A stretch of 64,000 bases of DNA from Acinetobacter bereziniae LMG 1003 = CIP 70.12 (GCF_000368925.1 NZ_KB849756.1:881429-945428); one strand, 5' to 3'; shown: positions 17,465-26,852, counted from the stretch's first letter. The notes: generated by a model from the letters alone, not told the origin. Numbers and translations: made by a program.

Positions 17465-18439
17465 CTACGACACATCCGCAGGAAATGTAATCACCTTTTC
17501 CAGCTTCATTTGGTTCATCACCACCATCAATAGACGATCGATTCCTAAAGCGATCCCTGCACATTCCGACATATTCGGCAAAGCCGTCAATAAATACTCA
17601 TCGACAGGCATTACATGTAAACCAAGTTTTTCACGCTCAGCATTATCCGCTTGAAAACGACTACGTAAAACTGCTGCATCTATCAATTCATCATAGGCAT
17701 TGGCAAGCTCAAGTCCCTCGATATAAAGCTCAAAACGTGCAGCAACTAACTCACCATCTTCATCAATTTTAGTTTTCGCCAATGATGCCAATTCTGGTGG
17801 AAAATCAGTTAAAAATACAGGTGTATCAAAGCCTAAACTCGGTTCAACCATATGTGAAAATAACAAATCAATATATGCCAAACGGTCATCACCCAAATCC
17901 AGATTTAACCCGACTCGGTGGGCTGCATCTTTAAGTTCTGACAAAGTTGCCTTAAGCGGATTTAAATCTAAACGATCAATAAATGCGTGTTTATAACTCA
18001 AGACTGTCGGACGAACATCACCAAAACGTTCAGCCAAAACAACATTTAATAGATCTGTCACTTCAAACATCAAGTCTTTTAAACTAAAGTGCGGACGATA
18101 CCATTCCAACATGGTAAATTCACTGTTGTGCTTGCGACCATGCTCATCATCACGAAATACTTTGCAAATTTGATAAATTGCCCCGCTGCCACTTGCCAAT
18201 AAACGCTTCATCGCAAATTCAGGAGAAGTCTGCAAATAATGCGTCAGCTTTTTACCTTGTAGATGGCGTTGAGCTTGTATAGAAGCCAAATGAACATCTG
18301 TGACACCTGCTTGCGACAAGATAGGTGTTTCAACTTCCAAAACATCCCGTTGCTCAAAAAACTGACGAATTTGCTGATACAATTTTGCACGTGCTTTCAG
18401 TGCCTGAAGATCACAAGTCGGTTTAAAGTTAGTCATCAT
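17465..18439 (-). CDS. epmA: EF-P beta-lysyltransferase (GenX/PoxA)
   Basis: A 324-residue stand-alone class II lysyl-tRNA synthetase-like domain without the anticodon-binding part, the size of EpmA. It ligates (R)-beta-lysine to elongation factor P. Visible class II motifs are FFEQRDVLEVETPILSQAG (motif 1), ICKVFRDDEHGRKHNSEFTMLEWYR (motif 2; quoted in part) and GIALGIDRLLM (motif 3). The start codon overlaps the pdxB stop (ATGA), with GGAGG about nine bases upstream, so translation follows pdxB. Its partner lysine aminomutase epmB is not in the window. Confidence 0.94.
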   Translation of the reverse strand: MMTNFKPTCDLQALKARAKLYQQIRQFFEQRDVLEVETPILSQAGVTDVHLASIQAQRHLQGKKLTHYLQTSPEFAMKRLLASGSGAIYQICKVFRDDEHGRKHNSEFTMLEWYRPHFSLKDLMFEVTDLLNVVLAERFGDVRPTVLSYKHAFIDRLDLNPLKATLSELKDAAHRVGLNLDLGDDRLAYIDLLFSHMVEPSLGFDTPVFLTDFPPELASLAKTKIDEDGELVAARFELYIEGLELANAYDELIDAAVLRSRFQADNAEREKLGLHVMPVDEYLLTALPNMSECAGIALGIDRLLMVVMNQMKLEKVITFPADVS

Positions 18440-19503
18440 GCTTTTGGACCTCCATGAGCAGACCATTCACGGCGTAAAGGATAGCTTTTACGGAGATAAT
18501 CAAACGCTTTTTGATCCACCTTTCCATCTTTTAGACAATCGCGCAAATTATCATCATCACGCTGAATATTATAGATTTCAGTCAAATAGTTTTTCAGTGT
18601 CTGTTTAATACTATTGCCATAGAAATATTGTTCACAAGCAGGCAATTGTGATTCAAATTTCTTGTGTGCTGAGTAATCAAATCGTTTGCAAAATGCCTCG
18701 TAGATCATCTGTGTCCCTCTCGCCTTGCCCTCTAAACTATAGCCTGCGATATGGGGTGTTACGAGAGTAATTAAATCAAGTAAGCGTTGTGAAATTTCAG
18801 GCTCATGTTCAAATACATCGAGCACCACTTGACGTCGTGTTGTTAAAATATCTGCAATCAATGCCGCTTCTTCAATTACTGCACCACGTGCAGAATTAAT
18901 GAGGATTGTTTCTGGATGCATCATCGCTAATGTTTCAGCGTTGATTAAATGATGTGTTGGATGTTGCCCTGTGTGTGTTAAAGGTACATGTAGGGTCACT
19001 GCGTTGGAATTTTTAAGTAATTCTTCAAGTTCAACTTGTCTAATGCTGTCATGTTGCACAAAAGGATCATGACCGATCACATTCCAGCCCAATAATTGCG
19101 CCATGTAAGCTAAACGTGTTCCCACATTACCTAAACCTACAATGCCTAAAGTAAACTGTTTTCCTGCGTCCAAGAATTCTGGATGAAGATGTAATAAAGC
19201 AGTGATGACGTATTCTGCAACAGCTTGTGCATTACATCCTGCTGCATTCGACCATGTAATTTGATGATTTTCTAAAGCTTCAATATCTAAGTGATCTGTA
19301 CCAATTGTCGCACTTCCTACAAATTTTAATGCAGTATTTGCGATTAACTGTTGATTAACCTTTGTGACCGATCGAATCAATAAAGCATCAGCATCTTTCA
19401 CATTGTCGTAGCTAAGATTGCGCCCTGCTGCTTGATGAATTTCTCCGAATTCTGAAAAGAAATATTCAGTAAATGCTAGATTTTCATCTGCAACAATTTT
19501 CAT
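18436..19503 (-). CDS. pdxB: Erythronate-4-phosphate dehydrogenase
   Basis: A 355-residue D-2-hydroxyacid dehydrogenase family enzyme of pyridoxal phosphate synthesis. Visible are the N-terminus MKIVADENL, the NAD-binding GLGNVGTRLA, the catalytic region LINSARGAVIEEAAL and DVFEHEPE, and HIAGYSLEGKARGT. The C-terminal extension is the PdxB dimerisation domain. A GTG four codons upstream is possible, but the ATG with GGATAG at good spacing matches the family. It overlaps epmA by four bases, so the two form an operon. pdxJ of the same pathway lies far away at 40880. Confidence 0.94.
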   Translation of the reverse strand: MKIVADENLAFTEYFFSEFGEIHQAAGRNLSYDNVKDADALLIRSVTKVNQQLIANTALKFVGSATIGTDHLDIEALENHQITWSNAAGCNAQAVAEYVITALLHLHPEFLDAGKQFTLGIVGLGNVGTRLAYMAQLLGWNVIGHDPFVQHDSIRQVELEELLKNSNAVTLHVPLTHTGQHPTHHLINAETLAMMHPETILINSARGAVIEEAALIADILTTRRQVVLDVFEHEPEISQRLLDLITLVTPHIAGYSLEGKARGTQMIYEAFCKRFDYSAHKKFESQLPACEQYFYGNSIKQTLKNYLTEIYNIQRDDDNLRDCLKDGKVDQKAFDYLRKSYPLRREWSAHGGPKA

Positions 19504-19805
19504 AACACTATCCACACATTAAGCTGTCGCTATGATAAACCTTTGAACCTATTAAAACTATGTTGTTCATAGATCTAATTTCTAAAAAGTATGCCGCTTA
19601 AGTCAAACAGCCATATTCAATATCATTATTTAGACTTTTAAGTCTTGATAGAAGCAAATATTATCTAAATAATTAAAATCGAATTATTCTGACGACTCAT
19701 AATTATTAAGAAGCTTATAAAATAAAAAAACTCAGCCAAGTCCTTTATTTACAAAGCATTGATTGTTAATTTTAAATTTATAATAAAAAATTCATCAAAT
19801 AGGAC
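19504..19805. other. AT-rich intergenic region between pdxB and the mgtA leader
   Basis: This divergent gap of about 300 bases should hold the pdxB promoter on the minus strand and upstream elements of the mgtA leader promoter. No gene, tRNA or strong hairpin was seen. Confidence 0.5.
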
Positions 19806-19833
19806 TTGTTAATCCAAGCACTTGCACTATAAT
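19806..19833 (+). promoter_or_regulatory. Promoter of the mgtA leader transcript
   Basis: TTGTTA at 19806-19811 and a perfect TATAAT at 19828-19833 are spaced by 16 bases. Transcription would start near 19840, leaving a leader of about 235 bases before the first full-length gene. Confidence 0.7.
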
Positions 19834-19863
19834 GCCGTTGAGTTTATTCAATGGAGATCCTAA

Positions 19864-19920
19864 ATGGGAAGTTGTTCGAGGTTCGGGTTTAATTATCTTT
19901 TAAATCAAAGCGAATACTGA
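19864..19920 (+). CDS. Putative leader peptide (18 aa) upstream of the mgtA unit
   Basis: An ATG with GGAG eight bases upstream opens an 18-codon frame, MGSCSRFGFNYLLNQSEY, ending in TGA. It lies about 25 bases from the predicted transcription start and just ahead of a set of mutually exclusive hairpins. This layout is the one seen in translation-attenuated leaders. The peptide is not proline-rich or acidic like enterobacterial mgtL, so any sensing logic would differ. Translation is inferred only from the start signals. Confidence 0.4.
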   Translation: MGSCSRFGFNYLLNQSEY

Positions 19921-19925
19921 GCAAT

Positions 19926-19963
19926 ATAGCCTATTAGGTCGGCTATCTTGCAATGAGATAGCC
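19926..19963 (+). promoter_or_regulatory. Three-armed alternative hairpin in the mgtA leader
   Basis: Arm A ATAGCC (19926-19931) can pair with arm B GGCTAT (19941-19946). Arm B, extended to GGCTATCT, can instead pair perfectly with arm C AGATAGCC (19956-19963). The two structures exclude each other. A short A-rich stretch rather than a T-run follows, so any effect on transcription would more likely be Rho-dependent or act on translation. Confidence 0.5.
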
Positions 19964-20073
19964 TTGAAAAAATTATACTTTAATCCCCCCTATAAAATTT
20001 TTACATATCAGCAAAAATTTAATGTGTTGACTACAACCCGTTTAGTTTCTCACCTAAAAATGGGGAGAAGCCG

Positions 20074-20769
20074 ATGTTTTTACATGCTTCCATTCAATGG
20101 TATTGTGCAATCAGTGTATTTTTACTCTGTTGGATTATTGTGCTTGCTCAAAAGAGTAAAGCTGATCCTCTTTTAAATACTGACGATGCATCCATTACTG
20201 CAGCACACCGCTGCCAATTAGAAAGTGCTTATTCACATAGTACATCAGGTACATGGTCATACCAAGTCACTCCTGCATGTAACTTTTCTGAAAATCTAGA
20301 AATTTCAGTAGGATATCATGCATCGAAAGATGTTGATAATGTCCATGGTTTTTCAGCTCAAGCAAAAACTGTATTAAAACCTATGAATCAGTTCTGGGGA
20401 ATTGCAAGTAGTCTGATGCTGTCACAAGACGAACAGTCTCAGCATTCTTCTGATCTCGATTGGTTTCTCAATCTACCAATGAGTTTTAATTTAACTCCGC
20501 GTTTAGAACTTGATACCAACTTGGGTTACCAATATGCGCCTGATCATTCACGTTTAATTCGTTGGGGAATTGCAACGCATTATTCGCTTAACGATCGTTG
20601 GGCGTTAAGTGCAGAAACTTATAATCAAGATCGTGATGCGCCCTTCTTTCAGACCGCTGTGCACTATCGCCTGATCCCAAATATCATAACACTTGAAGCT
20701 ACTTTCGGTGATCGTTTCAATGCTTTCCGACAGCGATGGTTTGGACTTGGATTAAGTTACACACCTTAA
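20074..20769 (+). CDS. Outer-membrane beta-barrel-like exported protein
   Basis: A 231-residue protein with a hydrophobic N-terminus and a signal-peptidase-like site near SKA-DPLL at about residue 31. The rest consists of alternating amphipathic strands (WSYQVTPACNF, LEISVGYHA, LELDTNLGYQYA, WGIATHYSL, WALSAETYNQ, TAVHYRL) and ends in GLGLSYTP. That is the look of a small outer-membrane barrel. GGGGAG precedes the ATG. It sits 106 bases before mgtA, behind the same leader, so a role linked to divalent-cation limitation is plausible. No family name is recognised. Confidence 0.7.
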   Translation: MFLHASIQWYCAISVFLLCWIIVLAQKSKADPLLNTDDASITAAHRCQLESAYSHSTSGTWSYQVTPACNFSENLEISVGYHASKDVDNVHGFSAQAKTVLKPMNQFWGIASSLMLSQDEQSQHSSDLDWFLNLPMSFNLTPRLELDTNLGYQYAPDHSRLIRWGIATHYSLNDRWALSAETYNQDRDAPFFQTAVHYRLIPNIITLEATFGDRFNAFRQRWFGLGLSYTP

Positions 20770-20875
20770 TTACAATCTTAATTAACCCCTTAATTTTATA
20801 AAATATTTTTTAAATCGGCTTTATTTTAACAATAAGGTCAGAGACTTTGCACGCCTAAAAAAAGAGGACTTCGAT

Positions 20876-23632
20876 ATGAAACTCTGGCACAAGCTATTTA
20901 CAACCTTTCTCAAAAGATTTCACCTCATGCGTTTCTTTGGGCGCAGTCAATCTTTTAAAGAATTGCATCAATCCAGTTATGCACAAGAAATCAGCAAAAC
21001 ATTATCTACCCGATTAGTGAAGGCTGCGAAACTTGACTCTGCGCAACTGCTCCACAAATTTAACAGTTCAGAAGCAGGCTTAACCGAACAACAAGCAAAT
21101 GCCCAACAAAAGGTTATCGGCTTAAATGAAGTCTCACATGAAAAGCCATTGATGTGGTGGCAACACCTTTGGTATTGCTATCGCAATCCTTTCAATATTT
21201 TATTAAGTCTTTTAGCGCTGGTGGCATTTCTTACGGATGATTTGACAGGCACATGTATTATCAGTGTCATGGTGATTCTTTCCACCCTACTTCGCTACTG
21301 GCAGGAATCTAAATCCAACCAAGCCGCCGATGCCTTGAAAGCGATGGTGACTAATACCGCAACAGTTTTAAGAGATCAGCTGAGTTATGATGATCTTGTC
21401 CTGATGCAACAACGCTATGGAATTGATGTTAAACATCAAAAAAATTCCCAATTTGAAATGCCAATTCAATATCTGGTTCCTGGTGATATTATTCTACTTT
21501 CCGCTGGAGACATGATTCCTGCTGATTGCCGCATTCTCTCTGCTAAAGATCTATTTGTCTCGCAAGCAGCCATGACAGGCGAATCGATGCCTGTAGAAAA
21601 ATTCTCTGTGCAGTCAAATCTAGAGCAAAGCAATGCTTTGGAGCTAGAAAATATTGTATTTATGGGAACCAATGTGGTTTCAGGTTCAGCACATGCCATA
21701 GTGGTGAGCACAGGAATACAGACTTATTTTGGTGCTTTGGCTCATCGTGTAACGGCAACAGATCGTGGTACAACCTCTTTTCAAATGGGGGTCAACAAAG
21801 TCAGTTGGTTACTGATTCGCTTTATGCTGGTCATGGTACCTGTTGTGCTATTTATCAATGGATTTACTAAAGGCGATTGGACAGAAGCTTTTTTATTCGC
21901 ACTTTCAGTAGCAGTCGGCTTAACACCTGAAATGTTGCCGATGATTGTCACTTCAACTTTAGCAAAAGGTGCAGTATTTTTATCTAAGAAGAAAGTCATT
22001 GTTAAACGTCTGGACGCCATTCAGAACTTTGGCGCAATGGATGTGTTATGTACGGATAAGACAGGAACATTAACTCAGGACAAAATCTTTCTATCACAAC
22101 ATGTCGATATACACGGTCAAACTTCACATTATGTTTTAATGCAGGCATTTTTAAACAGTTATTATCAAACTGGTTTGAAAAATCTACTTGATGTTGCTGT
22201 ATTAGACGCCGTTGACCCAGAGATCAAAACACAAAAGTTACGTTATAAAAAAATAGATGAAGTACCTTTTGATTTTGATCGTCGACGCATGTCAGTGGTA
22301 GTCAAAACCCCTCAAGACAAAGTCCGCATGATCACCAAAGGCGCAGTTGAGGAAATGCTCAAAGTTTGCCGTTATGTTGAAATTGATGGCAAAGTAGAAG
22401 CCTTAACCGTACAAAAGCAAACGGCTATCGAAACACTGACTCAACGTTATAACCAAGATGGTTTGCGTGTCGTAGCTGTGGCTTATCGTGAATTTTCAAT
22501 TGACCAAGAAAATTTTTCTGTTGCCGATGAAAGGGATTTGATTTTAATTGGTTATGTTGCCTTTTTAGATCCGCCGAAAGAATCAGCCACGGCTGCTGTA
22601 AAAAGCCTGCATGCGCATGGCGTTACTGTCAAAGTACTGACTGGAGATAATGAATTTGTCACACAGAAAGTATGTCGTGAAATTGGTATTCAGTGTGAAC
22701 GTATCTTACTTGGTGGAATTATTGAAACACTGTCAGATAAACAATTGAAAGAAGCCGTTGAGCACTATGATATCTTCGCAAAACTTAGTCCTGTTCATAA
22801 AGAACGTATTGTTGAACAACTCAAAGCCAATGGGCATGTGGTTGGCTTCTTGGGTGATGGAATCAACGATGCGGCAGCAATTCGCGCTGCCGATATTGGG
22901 ATTTCGGTTGATACAGCCGTGGATATTGCCAAAGAATCCGCAGATTTAATTTTGCTCGAAAAAAGCTTGATGGTCTTGGAAAACGGCGTGATTGAAGGTC
23001 GTAGAACTTTTGCCAATATGCTGAAGTATATCAAAATGACCGCAAGCTCCAATTTTGGTAATGTATTTTCAGTATTGGTTGCCAGTGCCTTTATTCCTTT
23101 CTTACCAATGTTGCCCATTCACCTATTGATTCAAAATCTACTTTACGATATTTCTCAGATCGCTATTCCATTTGACCATGTGGATGAAGAATTAATTGCT
23201 CAACCACAACGTTGGCAGCCGGGTGAAGTTGGTCGTTTTATGATTGTGTTTGGACCAATCAGCTCAATTTTTGATATTTTAACCTTTGCCTTAATGTGGT
23301 TTGTTTTTTCAGCAAATACGCCAGCACAACAAACCTTATTCCAATCAGGCTGGTTCGTGGTGGGACTACTCACTCAAACACTGATCGTACATATGATTCG
23401 CACAGCCAAAGTACCATTCTTTCAAAGCCGTGCCGCAACGCCTTTATTGGTCATGACCGCAATCATTATGTGTATTGGTATATTCTTACCTATGGGACCA
23501 TTGGCGAGTTATTTAAAACTGGAAGCATTACCGCTGAGTTATTTCTTCTACTTACCATTTATTTTAATTGCCTATATGTGTCTGACACAGTGGGTTAAAA
23601 CAATGTACATCCGCCGTTATGGTTGGCAATAA
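20876..23632 (+). CDS. mgtA: Mg2+-importing P-type ATPase
   Basis: A 918-residue P3B-type ATPase. The actuator motif MTGES, the phosphorylation motif DKTGTLTQD, KVLTGDN in the nucleotide domain, and the hinge GDGINDAAAIRAADIGIS are all present. The N-terminal cytosolic segment and about ten membrane helices are also seen, including SVAVGLTPEMLPMIV in M4. These match MgtA/MgtB, which import Mg2+ at low external concentrations. The N-terminus chosen follows AGAGGAC. The gene is probably governed by the leader starting near 19840 along with the barrel gene. A terminator follows the stop. Confidence 0.95.
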   Translation: MKLWHKLFTTFLKRFHLMRFFGRSQSFKELHQSSYAQEISKTLSTRLVKAAKLDSAQLLHKFNSSEAGLTEQQANAQQKVIGLNEVSHEKPLMWWQHLWYCYRNPFNILLSLLALVAFLTDDLTGTCIISVMVILSTLLRYWQESKSNQAADALKAMVTNTATVLRDQLSYDDLVLMQQRYGIDVKHQKNSQFEMPIQYLVPGDIILLSAGDMIPADCRILSAKDLFVSQAAMTGESMPVEKFSVQSNLEQSNALELENIVFMGTNVVSGSAHAIVVSTGIQTYFGALAHRVTATDRGTTSFQMGVNKVSWLLIRFMLVMVPVVLFINGFTKGDWTEAFLFALSVAVGLTPEMLPMIVTSTLAKGAVFLSKKKVIVKRLDAIQNFGAMDVLCTDKTGTLTQDKIFLSQHVDIHGQTSHYVLMQAFLNSYYQTGLKNLLDVAVLDAVDPEIKTQKLRYKKIDEVPFDFDRRRMSVVVKTPQDKVRMITKGAVEEMLKVCRYVEIDGKVEALTVQKQTAIETLTQRYNQDGLRVVAVAYREFSIDQENFSVADERDLILIGYVAFLDPPKESATAAVKSLHAHGVTVKVLTGDNEFVTQKVCREIGIQCERILLGGIIETLSDKQLKEAVEHYDIFAKLSPVHKERIVEQLKANGHVVGFLGDGINDAAAIRAADIGISVDTAVDIAKESADLILLEKSLMVLENGVIEGRRTFANMLKYIKMTASSNFGNVFSVLVASAFIPFLPMLPIHLLIQNLLYDISQIAIPFDHVDEELIAQPQRWQPGEVGRFMIVFGPISSIFDILTFALMWFVFSANTPAQQTLFQSGWFVVGLLTQTLIVHMIRTAKVPFFQSRAATPLLVMTAIIMCIGIFLPMGPLASYLKLEALPLSYFFYLPFILIAYMCLTQWVKTMYIRRYGWQ

Positions 23633-23655
23633 AAACCAGCGTCATTGAAACTAAC

Positions 23656-23695
23656 AAGCCTTTCCCTTATTCAAGAGAAAGGCTTTCGTTTTTTT
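23656..23695 (+). terminator. Terminator after mgtA
   Basis: The stem AAGCCTTTC / GAAAGGCTT (23656-23664 with 23677-23685) is followed by a T-run. It lies between mgtA and the convergent sthA. Confidence 0.85.
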
Positions 23696-23738
23696 ATTCA
23701 ATGGTCGTGCTAGTACTTACTTACATGAACCGCTTTGA

Positions 23739-25154
23739 CTAAAATAATCGGTTCATACCATTCAAGGTCGCAACACGATAAGCTTCCGCCATGGTCGGAT
23801 AGTTGAAGGTGGTTTCAACAAAATACTTAATGGTATTGTTACCGCTTTGCATCACAGCTTGCCCAATATGAATAATTTCAGCGGCATTGTTACCGAAACA
23901 ATGGACACCTAACAATTCCAAGGTATCACGATGGAATAAAATTTTAAGTTCACCCACTGTGTCACCCGTAATTTGCGCACGAGCCAAATGACGGAAAGAT
24001 GCTTGACCCACTTCATATGGAATTTTTTCCTCAGTTAACTGACTTTCAGTTTTACCAAAGAAAGAAATTTCTGGAATCGTGTAAATACCTGTTGGGATAT
24101 CTTTTACAGGCTTGACATCTTTTTCACCAGCCATGTTCGATCCTGCGCAACGACCTTGGTCATATGCAGCTGAAGCAAGCGATGGCCAACCCACCACATC
24201 ACCCGCAGCATACACATTTTCAACTTCTGTTTGATATTGATCGTTGACAGCAAGTTGACCGCGACTGTTTGGCGTAAGACCGACATTTTCAAGTCCCATG
24301 CCATCCGTATTTCCTGAACGACCATTGCACCAAAGAATGGCATCTGCTTTAATCTTCTTACCACTTTGTAAATAAAGCACAACATGATCATCAAAAGTCT
24401 CTAAATGATCAATTTGTTCATTATGGCGAATCAACACCCCTTGTTCACGCAAGTGATATGACAATGCATCTGCAATTTCGTCATCTAAATAGCTTAAGAG
24501 TTGATGTTGAGTATTAATCAAATCAACTTTATGGTCCAAGCCAATGAAAATAGACGCATATTCACAGCCGATAACACCTGCACCATAGATAATAATCTTA
24601 TGAATAGTGAAATCGAGATCTAAAATTTTATCCGAATCAAATACACGTGGGTGATTAAAGTCTAAACCTTGTGGATGATACGGTCGGCTACCAGTCGCAA
24701 CAACGAGTTGCTTGAAGCCCAAAGTTTCTTTTATACCATCTTCACTAAAAATAATGACGGTATTTTTATCTTGGATATATGCACGACCATGAAAAACATC
24801 AATATTATTACGGTCATAAAAACGTGAATGTGTATCAACTTGCTGTTGAATCACTTTATGTGCATTACGCAATACTTGTTTCATGGTGAATTGTTTCCAA
24901 TCCCCCACTTTTTTAAACATTGGATCACGTTGGTAACGGATAATACTTGAAACTGTTTGACGCAAAGCTTTACTTGGAATAGTACCGACATGCGTACAGT
25001 TACCACCCAATTGCTCACGAATATCTACAATTGCAACACGCTTACCCGATTTAGCAAGCTTCATTGCCGCGCCTTCACCAGCAGGACCAGAGCCAAGTAC
25101 GACTGCATCGTATTTCACAAAATTCCCACTAACGACTTCTTTCTTACGTGGCAT
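23739..25154 (-). CDS. sthA: Soluble pyridine nucleotide transhydrogenase
   Basis: A 471-residue flavoprotein of the disulfide oxidoreductase family that exchanges reducing equivalents between NADPH and NAD+. The FAD motif GSGPAGEGAA, the NAD(P) motif IYGAGVIGCEYASIF and the C-terminal dimer domain are present. The active-site region reads GGNCTHVGTIPSKALR: one redox cysteine is replaced by threonine, which is the hallmark separating SthA from dihydrolipoamide dehydrogenase. It is convergent with mgtA and divergent from lipA. Confidence 0.95.
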   Translation of the reverse strand: MPRKKEVVSGNFVKYDAVVLGSGPAGEGAAMKLAKSGKRVAIVDIREQLGGNCTHVGTIPSKALRQTVSSIIRYQRDPMFKKVGDWKQFTMKQVLRNAHKVIQQQVDTHSRFYDRNNIDVFHGRAYIQDKNTVIIFSEDGIKETLGFKQLVVATGSRPYHPQGLDFNHPRVFDSDKILDLDFTIHKIIIYGAGVIGCEYASIFIGLDHKVDLINTQHQLLSYLDDEIADALSYHLREQGVLIRHNEQIDHLETFDDHVVLYLQSGKKIKADAILWCNGRSGNTDGMGLENVGLTPNSRGQLAVNDQYQTEVENVYAAGDVVGWPSLASAAYDQGRCAGSNMAGEKDVKPVKDIPTGIYTIPEISFFGKTESQLTEEKIPYEVGQASFRHLARAQITGDTVGELKILFHRDTLELLGVHCFGNNAAEIIHIGQAVMQSGNNTIKYFVETTFNYPTMAEAYRVATLNGMNRLF

Positions 25155-25354
25155 TCAAAGCTCCTTATAGTAAATTCAGTCAATATCTTTTCTCATGCGA
25201 TATTATGAACTAAACCGAAACAATTTTCTGTATTTCACATGCATATATTCTGTGATAACGACATTTAGTATATGAATAGTGTTTTTGCCCTATCGTTTTG
25301 CATTTCCGCTATAATGGTTTATCTCCCCCGTAGAAAACAGTGGAAAAGTTGAAT

Positions 25355-26368
25355 ATGTCAGAGAACCGTAAACCAGAACAGGGTGTCAAATTACGTGGCG
25401 CGGAAAAAGTTGCTCGTATACCTGTAAAAGTTATTCCCACGGTTGAAGCACCACGAAAGCCAGATTGGATTCGTGTGAAAATGGCTGCACCTGATGAAGT
25501 TCAACGTATCAAAACCACATTACGTGCGCAAAAATTACATACGGTCTGTGAAGAAGCTGCTTGTCCAAACCTTCCTGAGTGTTTTGGTGGTGGTACTGCA
25601 ACCTTTATGATTATGGGTGATATCTGTACCCGTCGTTGCCCTTTCTGTGATGTTGCACATGGTCGACCAAATGCGCTTGACCCAGATGAACCACGTCACA
25701 TGGCTGAAACGATTGCAAACTTAGGTTTGAAATATGCTGTGATCACTTCAGTAGACCGTGATGATCTATTGGATGGTGGAGCTCAGCATTTTGTAGACTG
25801 TATTAAAGAAGCTCGTGCACTTAGTCCAAAAACTTTACTGGAAATTTTAGTGCCTGACTTCCGTGGTCGTATGGACATTGCATTGCGTATCATGACTGAA
25901 TGTCCGCCTGACGTGTTTAACCACAACATTGAAACAGTACCTCGTTTATATAAGGCGATGCGTCCAGGTTCAGATTATCAGCACTCTTTAAATCTATTGA
26001 AAATGTTTAAAGAATACTGTCCTGATGTCCCTACCAAATGTGGTCTAATGGTTGGTATTGGTGAAACTGAAGACGAAGTGATTGCATTGTTAGATGACTT
26101 GCATGCTCATGGTGTTGACTATGTCACTATTGGACAATATTTACAGCCATCAAAAGAACATGCCCCTATTGATCGTTTTGTAACGCCAGAAGAGTTTGAA
26201 CGTTATACTGCGCATGGGCAAAAACTAGGTTTTAGAAATATTTGGGCAGCACCGATGGTTCGTTCAAGTTATTTTGCTGATCGTCAATATTATGGAGAGC
26301 CTGTTCCACAAGTTCGTCGTAAAGTAGATCCTGCTAAGAAAATTGCAGTCCAAGCGATCGAAGCTTAA
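25355..26368 (+). CDS. lipA: Lipoyl synthase
   Basis: A 337-residue radical-SAM enzyme that inserts sulfur into octanoyl groups. Both iron-sulfur motifs are visible: the auxiliary cluster cysteines in CEEAACPNLPEC and the radical-SAM CTRRCPFC. The C-terminal RSSY serine that ligates the auxiliary cluster is also present (VRSSYFAD). A GTG five codons upstream is in frame; the ATG after GGAAAAG fits the family better. A TATAAT at 25310-25315 is a likely -10, with a weak -35. A long bidirectional terminator follows. Confidence 0.95.
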   Translation: MSENRKPEQGVKLRGAEKVARIPVKVIPTVEAPRKPDWIRVKMAAPDEVQRIKTTLRAQKLHTVCEEAACPNLPECFGGGTATFMIMGDICTRRCPFCDVAHGRPNALDPDEPRHMAETIANLGLKYAVITSVDRDDLLDGGAQHFVDCIKEARALSPKTLLEILVPDFRGRMDIALRIMTECPPDVFNHNIETVPRLYKAMRPGSDYQHSLNLLKMFKEYCPDVPTKCGLMVGIGETEDEVIALLDDLHAHGVDYVTIGQYLQPSKEHAPIDRFVTPEEFERYTAHGQKLGFRNIWAAPMVRSSYFADRQYYGEPVPQVRRKVDPAKKIAVQAIEA

Positions 26369-26385
26369 AACTGATTCAAGCATAT

Positions 26386-26421
26386 ACTAAAAAAGCACGC
26401 TATAAAGCGTGCTTTTTTAGT
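26386..26421. terminator. Bidirectional terminator after lipA
   Basis: A perfect 15-bp inverted repeat (ACTAAAAAAGCACGC with GCGTGCTTTTTTAGT) with a TATAAA loop carries T-runs on both strands. It serves lipA and the convergent gene ending at 26433. Confidence 0.92.
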
Positions 26422-26432
26422 ATCAGCAGTTG

Positions 26433-26852
26433 TTAACGGCATTTTCCAATTGTTTTACCTTCGATACTGCTCATATTGCTTTGTAATTTTGTTAATGTTG
26501 AACAATGTAAATTTCCCGAAACCATCGACTTATTTAAGCTCAATGTCGTTGAAACTTGAGATGCAGCCACATCCCCCTCTACTGAAGAGTTGACTAACTT
26601 CAACACTTTGGCTGAATTGGCTTGGACACTACCACTCACCGAAGAATTGTTGAGAATCAAACTGGCTCCATTTTGTACATTAACATTACCATCGACAGAA
26701 CTACTATTTAAGATACAAGTTGCACCTGCGGGTACTGTTAAATTCGACACCGCATTATTGTTGATTGCACCTGTGCAATTTGCTGCAAATCCAAGTTGCG
26801 CAGCCGTTAAACCACATGAAATGATGATGGTATTTAGGAAAAGTTTTTTCAT
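26433..26852 (-). CDS. Small exported beta-solenoid-type repeat protein
   Basis: A 139-residue protein with a signal peptide ending GFA-AN at about residue 23. It then has five repeats of 19-20 residues, each marked by S-S-[VI]-x-G (SSVDG, SSVSG, SSVEG, SMVSG, SSIEG, with the glycines near residues 55, 74, 93, 113 and 132). Alternating small and hydrophobic residues between the marks suggest a short parallel beta-helix. Four mature-region cysteines near the ends could form caps. The function is unknown and no family name is recognised with confidence. It is a monocistronic gene with its own terminator. Confidence 0.7.
   Translation of the reverse strand: MKKLFLNTIIISCGLTAAQLGFAANCTGAINNNAVSNLTVPAGATCILNSSSVDGNVNVQNGASLILNNSSVSGSVQANSAKVLKLVNSSVEGDVAASQVSTTLSLNKSMVSGNLHCSTLTKLQSNMSSIEGKTIGKCR

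Noticed and set aside
19964..20176. A 70-codon plus-strand ORF near the barrel gene
   Set aside because: It lacks a ribosome-binding site, overlaps the better-supported barrel gene in another frame and shows no protein-like pattern.
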